A DNA stretch of 58,099 nt. It comes from Albugo candida. Taxonomy: Eukaryota; Oomycota; Peronosporomycetes; Albuginales; Albuginaceae. Both the position numbers and the translations under genes were made by a program. Positions 1 to 11,597 of the stretch are shown here, piece by piece. The notes beneath the pieces were generated by a model. The model did not search any database. It was not told the DNA's origin and saw only the letters and a program-made list of their open reading frames with translations. The stretch covers positions 1 through 58,099 of the forward strand of contig CAJNAR010000198.1 of the NCBI GenBank assembly GCA_905220665.1, given 5' to 3'. How positions within the stretch are numbered: position 1 is the first letter of the stretch; each line of letters opens with the position of its first letter.

Positions 1-35
1 GTTAATATTTATGAATATATTATTAATATAAAATT

Positions 36-916
36 TAAATAGAGTTTGATCCTGGCTCAGAATAAATGCTGTTGGTATGCTTAACACATGCAAGTTGAAT
101 GTTTTTAAAACATAGCGAACGGGTGAGTAACGCGTGAATAATCTACCTTTTAATTCAGAATAATTATATTTTATAAAAATACTGAATAAATTTATATATA
201 TAAAATAAAGTTTTATATAACGTTAAAAGATGAGTTTGCGTAAGATTAGGTAGTTGGTAGTTTAATAGACTTACAAGCCTGCAATCTTTAGCTGGTTTGA
301 AAGAACGATCAGCCACATTGGGACTGAGAAACGGCCCAAACTTTTTAAAAAAGGCAGCAGTGAGGAATTTTGGACAATGAGCGAAAGCTTGATCCAGCAA
401 TACCAAGTGAGTGAAGAAGGCTAAATAGGTTGTAAAACTCTTTCGTTAAGGAGGAAAATGACAGTACTTAAAGAAGAAGTTCTGGCTAATACCCGTGCCA
501 GCAGTCGCGGTAATACGGGAAGAGCGAGCATTATTCAAAATGATTAGGCGTAAAGGGTTTGTAGGTTGTTTTTTAAGTTGAAAAGAAAATAATAAAGCTC
601 AACTTTATCTCTTTTTTCAAAACTAAAAAACTAGAGTATACATAGAGGATAATAGAATTTTTATTGGAGGGATAAAATCTATTGATAATAGAAGGAATAT
701 CAAAAGCGAAAGCAATTATCTGGGTATATACTGACACTGAGAAACGAAAGCTTGGGTAGCGAACGGGATTAGATACCCCGGTAGTCCATGCTGTAAACGA
801 TGAGTGCTAATATTTAGAATATTTATAATTTTTAGATAATACAGCTAACGCGTTAAGCACTCCGCCTGAAAAGTACGATCGCAAGGTTGAAATTCAAAGG
901 AATTGACGGGAGTCTA

Positions 917-948
<32 letters not shown>

Positions 949-1556
949 AATACGCGCAGAACCTTACCAACTCTTGAAAATTTGATTAAAAAATAATTTT
1001 AGTTTAAACAGGTGTTGCATGGCTGTCGTCAGTCCGTGTTGTGAAATGTTTGGTTAATTCCTTTAACGGACGCAACCCCTATTATTAGTTGCCACTTTAT
1101 TTAAAATATAAAAGCACTCTAATAAAACTGTCAATGATAAATTGAAGGAAGTGGGGATGAGGTCAAGTCTTCATGGCCCTTATGAGTTGGGCTACACACG
1201 TGCTACAATGGTAATTACAATGAGACGCAATAATGTTTTTAAATTGGAGCAAATCTTTAAAAGTTATCTTAGTTCGGATTATAGGCTGAAACTCGCCTAT
1301 ATGAAGCTGGAATCGCTAGTAATCGCAGAACAGCACGCTGCGGTGAATATGTTACTAGACTTTGTACACACCGCCCGTCACATCCTGGAAGTTAAAAATT
1401 TTTAAAGTCATTAATAAATAATTTTTTTTTTATAAAAGAATTAAATTTTTAATTTTCAAAAAAAAAAAATTAAAATTATTTTTTCTAAAAAATATTTAGT
1501 AACTGGGATGAAGTCGTAACAAGGTAGTCGTAGGGGAACCTGTGGCTGGAAGAGCT
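36..1556 (+). rRNA. rns: Small-subunit ribosomal RNA, copy 1
   Basis: Bacterial-type 16S-like RNA of the mitochondrial ribosome. The 5' signature begins at 41 (AGAGTTTGATCCTGGCTCAG). The 530-loop core GTGCCAGCAGTCGCGGTAA is near 495. The decoding-site region, including GTCGTAACAAGGTAG, lies near 1,515, followed by the 3' end near GAACCTGTGGCTGGA. An AT-rich insertion at about 1,410-1,500 extends the penultimate helix. Both ends are estimated from conserved motifs. trnW follows closely, so the 3' end is probably released by tRNA processing. Confidence 0.96.
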
Positions 1557-1577
1557 CTTTAACATTCTTATTTTTAT

Positions 1578-1650
1578 GGAAAAATAGTTTAATTGGTTAA
1601 AACCTTAACCTCCAAAGTTAATAATGTCAGTTCAAATCTGACTTTTTCTG
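1578..1650 (+). tRNA. trnW(cca): tRNA-Trp (CCA), copy 1
   Basis: A 73-nt cloverleaf. The 7-bp acceptor GGAAAAA/TTTTTCT has one G-T pair. The anticodon stem TTAAC/GTTAA encloses loop CTCCAAA with anticodon CCA, and the T arm has TTCAAAT. It lies between rns and cox2. CCA reads UGG only, which agrees with TGA acting as stop here. Confidence 0.93.
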
Positions 1651-1698
1651 TTTATATTTATTTCAATTTATTAACAATTCTATAAACTAATTTTAATT

Positions 1699-2472
1699 AT
1701 GTTTTTTAATTTTTTAAATTATAAAATTACTTTTTTTGATGTTGCTGAACAATGGCAATTAGGTTTTCAAGATCCAGCTACTCCTGTTATGGAAGGTATT
1801 ATTAATTTTCATCATGATTTAATGTATTTTTTAATTATTATTACAATTTTTGTATGCTGGATTTTATTTCGAATTATTTTTATGTTTAGTGAAAATAAAA
1901 ACCCTATTGCTGAAACTTTTGTACATGGATCTACTATTGAAATTATTTGGACTAGTATTCCAGCATTAATTTTATTAATTATTGCAATACCTTCATTTGC
2001 ATTATTGTATTCGATGGATGAAATTATTTATCCCCTTATTACTATAAAAGTAATAGGAAGTCAATGGTACTGGACCTATGAATATTCAGACTGTTTTTCA
2101 TTTGAAAATGAAGATATTAATGAAAGTTTGATTTTTGATAGTTATATGTTACAAGAAGATGACTTAAAATTAGGTCAATTTAGATTGTTAGAAGTAGATA
2201 ATCGAGTTATTGTACCTACATATACACATATACGTATTTTAATAACAGCTTCAGATGTTTTACATTCTTGGGCTATCCCTTCATTAGGTATAAAGTTAGA
2301 TGCATGTCCGGGAAGATTAAACCAAACTTCAATGTTTATAAAACGTACAGGTGTTTTTTATGGACAATGTAGTGAAATTTGTGGAATTAATCATGCATTT
2401 ATGCCAATTGTAATTGAATCAGTTTCGTCAACAGATTTTATAAATTGGTTACAAAATAAAATTAATAATTAA
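1699..2472 (+). CDS. cox2: Cytochrome c oxidase subunit 2, copy 1
   Basis: 257 aa. Receives electrons from cytochrome c at the CuA centre of complex IV in the inner membrane. Two N-terminal membrane helices (about 38-62 and 82-104) precede the cupredoxin domain. The aromatic QWYW patch is at 122-125. The CuA ligands are H189, C224, E226, C228 and H232, all present. The stretch [20 protein letters not shown] is the usual mitochondrial motif. An acidic insertion around 132-145 resembles other stramenopile cox2. The ATG start lies 48 bp after trnW. Confidence 0.98.
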   Translation: MFFNFLNYKITFFDVAEQWQLGFQDPATPVMEGIINFHHDLMYFLIIITIFVCWILFRIIFMFSENKNPIAETFVHGSTIEIIWTSIPALILLIIAIPSFALLYSMDEIIYPLITIKVIGSQWYWTYEYSDCFSFENEDINESLIFDSYMLQEDDLKLGQFRLLEVDNRVIVPTYTHIRILITASDVLHSWAIPSLGIKLDACPGRLNQTSMFIKRTGVFYGQCSEICGINHAFMPIVIESVSSTDFINWLQNKINN

Positions 2473-2480
2473 ATTTAAAA

Positions 2481-2588
2481 ATGTTTATAAAAATTTTCAG
2501 TTTTATAATATTTATTATATTATTATTTTCTGATTTAAAAAAAATTCTTGAAAAAACAAAACAATTTTTAAAAAAATATATAAATTAA
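2481..2588 (+). CDS. TatA-like 35-residue membrane protein, copy 1
   Basis: Short ORF 8 bp after cox2, starting ATG and ending TAA. The 35-aa product has a hydrophobic helix (residues about 5-16), then LLFSDLKK at 14-21, then a Lys-rich amphipathic helix (18-34; K20, K21, K25, K27, K31, K32). That is the layout of TatA: one membrane helix, a hinge and an amphipathic helix. The usual Phe-Gly hinge is Phe-Ser here (F16-S17). The frame is intact in both repeat arms, and the genome also encodes TatC. Identification rests on architecture and short similarity only. A chance ORF in AT-rich spacer is the alternative. Confidence 0.5.
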   Translation: MFIKIFSFIIFIILLFSDLKKILEKTKQFLKKYIN

Positions 2589-2664
2589 ATAAAAACCCAT
2601 CGGTATTATTAATCTAATAAATTTTTTAAATAAATATTTAACTTTTTTTATTCCAATTATAAAA

Positions 2665-2668
2665 TAAC

Positions 2669-2690
<22 letters not shown>
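2665..2690. repeat. TA dinucleotide run before cox1
   Basis: Near-perfect (TA)n tract in the cox2-cox1 spacer, ending about 9 bp before the cox1 ATG. The same tract lies at about 19,157-19,180 in the other arm. The rest of the 226-bp spacer holds the TatA-like ORF and about 75 bp with no recognised feature. Confidence 0.7.
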
Positions 2691-4189
<1,499 letters not shown>

Positions 4190-4195
4190 TTTTCA

Positions 4196-4756
4196 ATGAA
4201 ATTATTTATAAAATTTAGTAATTATTTATTAAAAATTTTACCTATTATTAATTATACTTATTATAAAAATGAACTATGTATTTATATACCAACTGAAAAA
4301 ATAATACCTATTTTTTTTTTTTTGAAAAATCATAGTCATTGTCAATTTAAAATTTTATCTGACATAGTGGCAATTGATTATATTAATAATAAAGAAAGAT
4401 TTAATATTGTTTATAATTTATTAAGTATTCGTTTTAATTTAAGATTGCAAGTAAAAATAACATTTAATGAAATTCAAACAATTGATTCAATTATAAATAT
4501 TTATAAAGTAGCTGATTGGTTTGAAAGAGAAATTTGGGATATGTTTGGTATTTTTTTTAAAAATCATAAAGATCTTCGTAGAATTTTAACTGATTATGGT
4601 TTTGAAGGTTATCCTTTACGAAAAGATTTCCCTTTAACAGGGTTTTTAGAAGTTTATTATAATGAATCTAAAAAAAGAGTTGTTTATAAACCTGTAAATT
4701 TAGCTCAACAATATAGATTATTTGAATTTAATAGTCCTTGGGATAAACGATTATAA
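4196..4756 (+). CDS. nad9: NADH dehydrogenase subunit 9, copy 1
   Basis: 186 aa, homologous to bacterial NuoC (30-kDa subunit) in the peripheral Q-module arm of complex I. It is recognised from the family signature near residues 103-146: ADWFEREIWDMFGI, then GFEGYPLRKDFPL, and a C-terminal FEFNSPW. It has no membrane segment, as expected. It starts 6 bp after the cox1 stop, suggesting a shared transcript. Confidence 0.97.
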   Translation: MKLFIKFSNYLLKILPIINYTYYKNELCIYIPTEKIIPIFFFLKNHSHCQFKILSDIVAIDYINNKERFNIVYNLLSIRFNLRLQVKITFNEIQTIDSIINIYKVADWFEREIWDMFGIFFKNHKDLRRILTDYGFEGYPLRKDFPLTGFLEVYYNESKKRVVYKPVNLAQQYRLFEFNSPWDKRL

Positions 4757-4794
4757 ATTTTTTTTAGTTATTAGGCATATTTTGTTTCGTTTAA

Positions 4795-5953
4795 ATGAGA
4801 TGGAATAAAAATTCAATTTTATCTGTAGTAAGTAATCATATTATCGATTATCCTACTCCAGTTAATTTAAATTATTTTTACGGATTTGGTTCATTAGCTG
4901 GTATAATGTTAGTAATTCAAATTTTAACAGGTATATTTTTAGCAATGCATTATACACCTCATATAGATTTTGCATTTAATAGTGTAGAACATATTATGCG
5001 TGATGTAAATTATGGTTATTTAATTAGATATATTCATGCAAATGGTGCTTCTTTTTTTTTTTGGTTGTTTATATTCATATTTTTAGAGGATTATATTATG
5101 GTTCTTACATAACTCCGAGAGAAAAAGTATGGTGTTCAGGTGTTATTATTTTTATATTAATGATGGCAACAGCTTTTATGGGTTATGTATTGCCTTGGGG
5201 TCAAATGAGTTTTTGGGGTGCAACTGTTATAACAAATCTATTTTCTGCTATACCTTTAATAGGTAAATCTATTGTTGATTGGTTATGGGGTGGATTCGCA
5301 GTTGACAACCCTACTTTAAATCGTTTTTTTAGTTTACATTTTACATTACCTTTTGTGATAGTGGGTTTAGTTTTAATTCATATAATTTTATTGCATGAAA
5401 TAGGTTCAAATAATCCTTTAGGTTTAAATTTAAAAACAGAAAATATACCTTTTTATCCTTTTTTTTATACAAAAGATCTATTTGGTTTAATTGTTTTATT
5501 GTTTTTTTTTTTTTTTTTGTTTATTATTATCCTAATATATTAGGTCATCCTGATAATTATATAGAAGCTAATGCTATGAAAACACCTTTACATATTGTTC
5601 CTGAATGGTATTTTTTACCTTTTTATGCTGTTTTAAGATCTATACCTAATAAAATAGGGGGTGTTGTTGCAATGTTTGGTTCATTATTAATATTATTATT
5701 AATACCTTTTATAAATTCATCTGAAATACGTAGTAGTGCTTTTAGACCTGTTTTTAAAATATGTTATTGGTTATTAGTTGTTTCTTTTATTATATTAGGT
5801 TGGGTAGGACAGATGCCTGTTGAATATCCTTTTACTGAGATAGGTATTATTGCAATGATTTATTATTTTTTTTTTTTTTTAATTGTAATACCTTTTTTAG
5901 GTTATTTAGAATCATTTTTTATACGGTATGAAGAAGATGAAAAAATTAATTAA
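4795..5953 (+). CDS. cob: Apocytochrome b, copy 1, two frame breaks
   Basis: Same gene as the intact 386-aa copy at 15,892-17,052, but read here in three frames. The T-run near 5,052-5,062 has 11 T against 12 in the other arm. The run near 5,502-5,518 has 17 T against 18. Each missing base shifts the frame. Because the mirror copy is perfect, these are probably homopolymer length errors near the window start. If real, this copy would be non-functional and the other arm would supply the protein. Confidence 0.9.
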
Positions 5954-6023
5954 TTTTTTTTTTTTGAAAAATGCATTGTATTAGTAATAGAATAATAAAA
6001 TTTAAAATTTAAAAAATTTTTAT

Positions 6024-8045
6024 ATGATTGATATTTATATTAACAATATTAAAATAAAAGTACAAAAAAATATAACAGTATTACAAGCTTGTAATAAAAT
6101 AAAAATTGATATACCTAAATTTTGTTTTCAAGAAACATTACAAATTGCTGGAAATTGTAGAATGTGTTTAATTGAAATTGAAAATTCTTTAAAACCTGTT
6201 GCTTCTTGTGCTATGCCTGTTTATGAAAATATGAAAATTTTTACCGATAGTCCTTTAGTAAAAAAAGCACGTGAAAGTGTTTTAGAATTTTTATTAATTA
6301 ATCATCCTTTAGATTGTCCTATATGTGATCAAGGATCAGAATGTGATTTACAAGATCAAACTTTAATTTTTGGATCAGATAAAAGTCGTTTTTTTTTTAA
6401 TAAACGTGTAGTAGAAGATAAATATTGTGGTCCTTTTATAAAAACTATAATGACACGTTGTATACATTGTACTAGGTGCACACGTTTTGTTAATGAAATT
6501 TGTAAAATCGATAATTTAGGAACAACTGGACGTGGAAATAAAACTGAAATAAATTTTTATAATAAAAATTTATTTTATTCAGAATTTTCAGGTAATTTAA
6601 TTGATTTATGTCCTGTCGGCGCTTTGACTTCAAAACCTTTTACTTTTAAAGCACGTTCATGGGAATTAAAAAAAAAAGAAGGTATTGATATATTAGATTC
6701 TATTTGTGCTAATATTAAAATTGATATTTTCAATAATGAAGTTATAAGGATTTTACCAAAAACAAATTTTAACATAAATAAAGAATGGATTTCAAATAAA
6801 ACACGATTTTTTTTTGACAGTTTAAAATATCAACGTATTTTATGTCCTCTTTTTAAAAATAAAAATAATACTTTTGAATCTGTTTCATGGTTAAAAGCTT
6901 TTAATATTATTAATAATAAAATAAATTCCATAGATGGTTCAAATATACAACCAATTATAGGTAATTTAGTAGATTTAGAGTCAATATTTTTATTAAAAAA
7001 ATTTTTTAATAAATTTGGTGTTAATAATATTAAATTTGAGAATTATATATATAATAATAATTTAAAAATAAATTCAGATTTAACTTCTAATTTTTTATTA
7101 AATAATGTTTTATTAAATTTAAACAATTATGACTTATGTATAATCATAAATGAAAATATTCGAAAAGAAATACCAATATTTAATATCCATTTAATTGATC
7201 GTCTTAAAAAAGGAAATTTTGAAATATCTATTATAGGAAATAAAATTAATCTAACATATCCTTATACTCATTTAGGACATACTTTATCAATATTAATTAA
7301 TATATTAATTGGTAAACATTTTTTTTGTAAAAAAATCAAAAAATCAAAAAATCCTTTATTTTTATTTGGTGAAGATATTCTTTCTTTAAAGAATAGTTAT
7401 TTTCTTTTATCAAAATTTAAAAATTTATCATTTTTAAAAGAAATGAATATAAATTTTTTAAATAACAAAAATTCATTTATAAATTTTTTAGAAATTAACT
7501 TTAATAAAAATAAATTTAATATTAATAATTCAGATCTTTTATATTTATATAATACTAATTTAAAAAAAAAATTAGTAAAAACCACAAAAAATTTTTTTAT
7601 TTATCAAGGACATCATTTTAATGAAGATGCTCAACAATCAGATTTAATTTTACCTGGATTAACTTTTTTAGAAAAAGAAGGAATTTATATAAATTTAGAA
7701 GGAATAATTCAAAAAATCCCTCAAATTTTAAATATAAAAACTCAACAAAAAAAAGATGTAATTATTTACAAATATTTATATAAATTTTTAATTCAAAAAA
7801 ATAAAATTAAAAAAAAGATAATATTTTTACAATTTTATAAAATATTACCTTATTTATTTTTAAAAAAATTAAAAATTACTAATATTTCCTTTTTTAATAA
7901 AAAAAAAATTAAAATTAATTTTAATTATTTTAAATCTTTAAAAAAATCAATTTATTATAATAATATTTTAGAAGAATTTTCTAAAATATTAATTAATTCG
8001 AATAAAACTTTACAAACTATAAAAACTAATTTTTTTATTAATTAG
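6024..8045 (+). CDS. nad11: NADH dehydrogenase subunit 11 (75-kDa, NuoG), copy 1
   Basis: 673 aa, a full-length complex I N-module subunit carrying iron-sulfur clusters. The N-terminal ferredoxin-like domain has [2Fe-2S] ligands C34, C45, C48 and C62. Next come H94, C98, C101 and C107 for one [4Fe-4S] cluster and C146, C149, C152 and C196 for the next. The C-terminal molybdopterin-oxidoreductase-like half is very divergent and Asn/Lys-rich, but keeps GHHFNEDAQQSDLILPG near 530-546. Many eukaryotes lack the mitochondrial gene or keep only the N-terminal half, so a full-length copy is a useful lineage marker. Confidence 0.97.
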   Translation: MIDIYINNIKIKVQKNITVLQACNKIKIDIPKFCFQETLQIAGNCRMCLIEIENSLKPVASCAMPVYENMKIFTDSPLVKKARESVLEFLLINHPLDCPICDQGSECDLQDQTLIFGSDKSRFFFNKRVVEDKYCGPFIKTIMTRCIHCTRCTRFVNEICKIDNLGTTGRGNKTEINFYNKNLFYSEFSGNLIDLCPVGALTSKPFTFKARSWELKKKEGIDILDSICANIKIDIFNNEVIRILPKTNFNINKEWISNKTRFFFDSLKYQRILCPLFKNKNNTFESVSWLKAFNIINNKINSIDGSNIQPIIGNLVDLESIFLLKKFFNKFGVNNIKFENYIYNNNLKINSDLTSNFLLNNVLLNLNNYDLCIIINENIRKEIPIFNIHLIDRLKKGNFEISIIGNKINLTYPYTHLGHTLSILINILIGKHFFCKKIKKSKNPLFLFGEDILSLKNSYFLLSKFKNLSFLKEMNINFLNNKNSFINFLEINFNKNKFNINNSDLLYLYNTNLKKKLVKTTKNFFIYQGHHFNEDAQQSDLILPGLTFLEKEGIYINLEGIIQKIPQILNIKTQQKKDVIIYKYLYKFLIQKNKIKKKIIFLQFYKILPYLFLKKLKITNISFFNKKKIKINFNYFKSLKKSIYYNNILEEFSKILINSNKTLQTIKTNFFIN

Positions 8046-8068
8046 TTTTTTACTAAAAAAAAAATATT

Positions 8069-9034
8069 ATGATTTACACTATTCTAAAAATATTATTTTT
8101 AATTTTACCTTTATTAATTTCTATCGCTTATTTTACTTTAGTAGAACGTAAAATTTTATCATCTATTCAACGTAGAAAAGGTCCAAATGTTGTAGGAATT
8201 TTTGGTTTATTACAACCTTTAGCAGATGGTTTAAAATTATTTACTAAAGAAACTATTTTACCTAGTAATGCTGATATTGTTTTATTTATTTTATCTCCTA
8301 TTTTAACTTTTTTTTTAAGTCTTTTAAGTTGGGTTGTTATTCCTATAGGTCCTGGTATGTTTTATACCGAATTAAATTTAAGTATATTATATTTATTAGC
8401 AATATCTTCATTAGGAATTTATGGAATAATAATTGCAGGTTGGTCTAGTAATTCAAAATATTCTTTTTTAGGTGCATTAAGATCAACCGCTCAAATGATT
8501 TCTTATGAATTAACTATAAGTTTTTCAATTATTTGTGTAGCATTATGTGCGAAATCTTTAAATTTAATTTCCATAGTTTTAGCACAAAAAACTATTTGGT
8601 ATTGTATTCCTTTATTTCCTGTTTTTATAATTTTTTGTATAACATGTTTAGCTGAAACAAATAGACATCCTTTTGATTTACCAGAAGCAGAAGCTGAATT
8701 AGTGTCTGGTTATAATGTAGAATACTCTGCGATAGGTTTTACTTTATTTTTTTTAGGAGAATATAGTAATATGTTATTAATGGGTAGTTTATCTACAATT
8801 TTATTTTTAGGGGGTTGGTTAGCTCCTTTTAATTTATCTTTTTTTCCTGGATCTTTTTGGTTTGGTTTAAAATTAATTTTATTTGTTATTTTTTTTATAG
8901 TAGCACGTGCAATTTTGCCTCGATACCGTTATGATCAATTAATGCGTTTAGGTTGGAAAGTTTTTTTACCTTTTACAATTAGTTGGGTTTTATATACAGC
9001 AAGTATATTAATAAGTTTTAATTGGTTTTTTTAA
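8069..9034 (+). CDS. nad1: NADH dehydrogenase subunit 1, copy 1
   Basis: 321 aa, NuoH homologue at the quinone-entry end of the complex I membrane arm. Recognised from [16 protein letters not shown] (about 25-40), the loop [20 protein letters not shown] (about 197-216) and the C-terminal [13 protein letters not shown]. Eight membrane segments are expected. The ATG is 23 bp after nad11, and nad4L follows 3 bp after the stop. Confidence 0.98.
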   Translation: MIYTILKILFLILPLLISIAYFTLVERKILSSIQRRKGPNVVGIFGLLQPLADGLKLFTKETILPSNADIVLFILSPILTFFLSLLSWVVIPIGPGMFYTELNLSILYLLAISSLGIYGIIIAGWSSNSKYSFLGALRSTAQMISYELTISFSIICVALCAKSLNLISIVLAQKTIWYCIPLFPVFIIFCITCLAETNRHPFDLPEAEAELVSGYNVEYSAIGFTLFFLGEYSNMLLMGSLSTILFLGGWLAPFNLSFFPGSFWFGLKLILFVIFFIVARAILPRYRYDQLMRLGWKVFLPFTISWVLYTASILISFNWFF

Positions 9035-9037
9035 ATT

Positions 9038-9340
9038 ATGAATATCTTTAATTATTTTATTATTAATTTTTTTTTATTTTGTTTAGGTTTATTTGGTATT
9101 ATTTTAAACCGGCAAAATATAATAATTATTTTAATGTCTATTGAATTAGTGTTATTATCTATTAATTTAAATTTTTTATATTTTTCTGTTTTTTTAGATG
9201 ATATAGTTGGTCAAATTTTTTCATTAATAATATTAACAGTCGCAGCTGCTGAATCTGCGATAGGATTAGCTATTATTATTTTATTATTTAAGATTTCAGG
9301 TAATATTTCTATATATAAAATAAATTTATTATCTTTATAA
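9038..9340 (+). CDS. nad4L: NADH dehydrogenase subunit 4L, copy 1
   Basis: 100 aa, NuoK homologue with three membrane helices in the proton-pumping arm of complex I. The signature MSIELVLLSINLNF (about 33-46), with the conserved Glu of helix 2, and LTVAAAESAIGLAI (about 66-79), with the helix 3 Glu, are both present. It sits in the close string nad1-nad4L-nad6. Confidence 0.97.
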   Translation: MNIFNYFIINFFLFCLGLFGIILNRQNIIIILMSIELVLLSINLNFLYFSVFLDDIVGQIFSLIILTVAAAESAIGLAIIILLFKISGNISIYKINLLSL

Positions 9341-9353
9341 AATTTAAATTTTT

Positions 9354-9971
9354 ATGAATTACGAAAACTTTTTTTTTTTTTTTTTTTCAAGTATAGCATT
9401 AACATCTGCTATATTTGTAATATATTCAATAAATACTATTTATTCAGTTTTTTTTTTAATTTTAGTTTTTGTTAATATTACCGGAATACTTTTAATTTTA
9501 AAAATAGAATTTATATCAATTATGTTAATAATTATTTATGTTGGTGCTATTACAGTTTTATTTTTATTTATTGTTATGATGCTTGATATTAATTTAAAAT
9601 TTAAATTAAAAAATTTTGGTTATATTCCTATAATATTTTTAATAAGTACTCTATTTTGTATTGAAACTTTTTTGATGTTTAGTAAAATTTTTACGTCATA
9701 TTATAATAATATTGAATTTTGGTATAAATTAAAAAAAAATAATTTATGGATATATCGAATTGATAATATTACAAATATTGAAACAATAGGTCAAGTTTTA
9801 TATACATTTTATTTTTTTTTTTTTTTATTAGCAGGTATTATCTTATTAATTGCTTTAATAGGTGCAGTAATATTAACAAAAAAAGAAAACGTTTTTATTA
9901 AAGATACTAATATTTTGTATACACAACTTTCTAGAAATTATAAAAAAGCTATTTTTAATATTAAAAAATAA
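9354..9971 (+). CDS. nad6: NADH dehydrogenase subunit 6, copy 1
   Basis: 205 aa, NuoJ homologue, a membrane subunit of complex I. The family pattern IIYVGAITVLFLFIVMMLD (about 61-79) is clear, and the ILLIALIGAVILT helix is at about 162-174. Five membrane helices are expected. Two long T-runs (near 9,368 and 9,812) encode Phe stretches and would be sensitive to sequencing error. The last base of the stop codon overlaps trnR. Confidence 0.96.
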   Translation: MNYENFFFFFFSSIALTSAIFVIYSINTIYSVFFLILVFVNITGILLILKIEFISIMLIIIYVGAITVLFLFIVMMLDINLKFKLKNFGYIPIIFLISTLFCIETFLMFSKIFTSYYNNIEFWYKLKKNNLWIYRIDNITNIETIGQVLYTFYFFFFLLAGIILLIALIGAVILTKKENVFIKDTNILYTQLSRNYKKAIFNIKK

Positions 9972-10043
9972 CAACCTTAACTTAATTGGTAGAGTACTAG
10001 CCTTCTAAGCTGATAAATCTTGGTTCGAATCCAAGAGGTTGTA
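9971..10043 (+). tRNA. trnR(ucu): tRNA-Arg (TCT), copy 1
   Basis: Perfect 7-bp acceptor ACAACCT/AGGTTGT, anticodon loop CTTCTAA with anticodon TCT, T arm with TTCGAAT. It overlaps the nad6 stop by one base and probably punctuates the transcript between nad6 and atp9. Confidence 0.93.
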
Positions 10044-10050
10044 ATTTTCT

Positions 10051-10102
10051 ATTATTATATTATTATTATATTATTATTATATTATTATTATATTATTATT
10101 AT
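10051..10102. repeat. 11-bp tandem repeat, copy 1
   Basis: About 4.7 copies of ATTATTATTAT directly after trnR. The mirror copy is at 11,743-11,794. The spacer from here to atp9 (10,103-10,286) contains no ORF or tRNA that I can support. Confidence 0.85.
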
Positions 10103-10247
10103 AAATATGAATATAAAAGATTTTTATATCTGAAATTATTTAAATTCATGTAATCAAAAAAATTTTTATTATAAATACTTTAACAAAAGGGAATTATAAT
10201 TTAATTCATATTTATAATATAAAATATATATTTAATAAAATTATTAA

Positions 10248-10543
<296 letters not shown>

Positions 10544-10591
10544 ATCTTATATATAACATAACATATTATGTCAATTTTTTGAATATTAATT

Positions 10592-10888
10592 ATGATAATT
10601 AAATTTTTTAAAAAATTAATTTTTATTATTTTTGAAATTTCGTTTATATATATATTTTTAGTGTTTTTTTCTTTATTGACTTTTATTATTGGAGATTTCC
10701 TTTTACGAGCTATTTGGTTTTTTTATAATAAAAAAAGATATCTGTTATCTTTAAATGTTTTTCATCAATTATTTATTGATACTTTTATGCGGGATTATAG
10801 TTTTTTTTTATCAATTCCTGAAAATATAAAAATTTTATTATTAATTATTTTTTTTTTTATTAGTATTTATATTTTTTTAACAAAATAA
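10592..10888 (+). CDS. orf98, unidentified membrane protein at the palindrome centre, copy 1
   Basis: 98 aa, not recognised. A hydrophobic N-terminal region (about 8-40) is followed by a charged middle (FLLRAIWFFYNKKRY, about 37-51, then FIDTFMRDY, about 61-69) and a C-terminal membrane helix (about 80-97). The frame is identical in the other arm and the codon use is like its neighbours, so it looks like a real gene, perhaps a small respiratory-complex subunit or lineage-specific protein. Its last codons fall inside the 66-bp unit duplicated at the palindrome centre, and the stop codon lies in the 22-bp dyad. Confidence 0.65.
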   Translation: MIIKFFKKLIFIIFEISFIYIFLVFFSLLTFIIGDFLLRAIWFFYNKKRYLLSLNVFHQLFIDTFMRDYSFFLSIPENIKILLLIIFFFISIYIFLTK

Positions 10889-10973
10889 ATTTATTTTGTT
10901 AAAAAAATAATTATTTTTTTTTTTATTAGTATTTATATTTTTTTAACAAAATAAATTTATTTTGTTAAAAAAA
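10842..10973. repeat. 66-bp tandem duplication at the palindrome centre
   Basis: 10,842-10,907 and 10,908-10,973 are exact direct copies of 66 bp. Each contains the 22-bp perfect palindrome made of AACAAAATAAA and its complement (10,879-10,900 and 10,945-10,966). Only the second copy continues into the reversed arm, so the true axis of symmetry is at about 10,955.5, giving a local perfect palindrome of about 10,908-11,003. The first copy is an extra unit on one side. Confidence 0.9.
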
Positions 10974-11253
10974 TATAAATACTAATAAAAAAAAAAATAA
11001 TTAATAATAAAATTTTTATATTTTCAGGAATTGATAAAAAAAAACTATAATCCCGCATAAAAGTATCAATAAATAATTGATGAAAAACATTTAAAGATAA
11101 CAGATATCTTTTTTTATTATAAAAAAACCAAATAGCTCGTAAAAGGAAATCTCCAATAATAAAAGTCAATAAAGAAAAAAACACTAAAAATATATATATA
11201 AACGAAATTTCAAAAATAATAAAAATTAATTTTTTAAAAAATTTAATTATCAT
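10957..11253 (-). CDS. orf98, copy 2
   Basis: Reverse-strand copy of the unidentified 98-aa membrane protein, identical in sequence. The two copies converge tail to tail across 68 bp. See copy 1 for its properties. Confidence 0.65.
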   Translation of the reverse strand: MIIKFFKKLIFIIFEISFIYIFLVFFSLLTFIIGDFLLRAIWFFYNKKRYLLSLNVFHQLFIDTFMRDYSFFLSIPENIKILLLIIFFFISIYIFLTK

Positions 11254-11301
11254 AATTAATATTCAAAAAATTGACATAATATGTTATGTTATATATAAGA
11301 T

Positions 11302-11597
<296 letters not shown>

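Noticed and set aside
1142..1405. 87-aa ORF on the + strand (and its mirror at 20,443-20,706)
   Set aside because: It lies wholly inside the conserved 3' domain of rns.
7397..7585. 62-aa and 66-aa - strand ORFs within nad11 (and mirrors at 14,260 and 15,070)
   Set aside because: Antisense shadows of nad11 with no independent signal.
10592..10888. orf98 as sdh4 or sdh3
   Set aside because: An H..(10)..DY pattern recalls the SDH membrane anchor, but the spacing is one residue short and the helix arrangement does not fit.
10842..10973. CRISPR-like repeat at the palindrome centre
   Set aside because: Only two abutting direct copies without variable spacers, in mitochondrial DNA.
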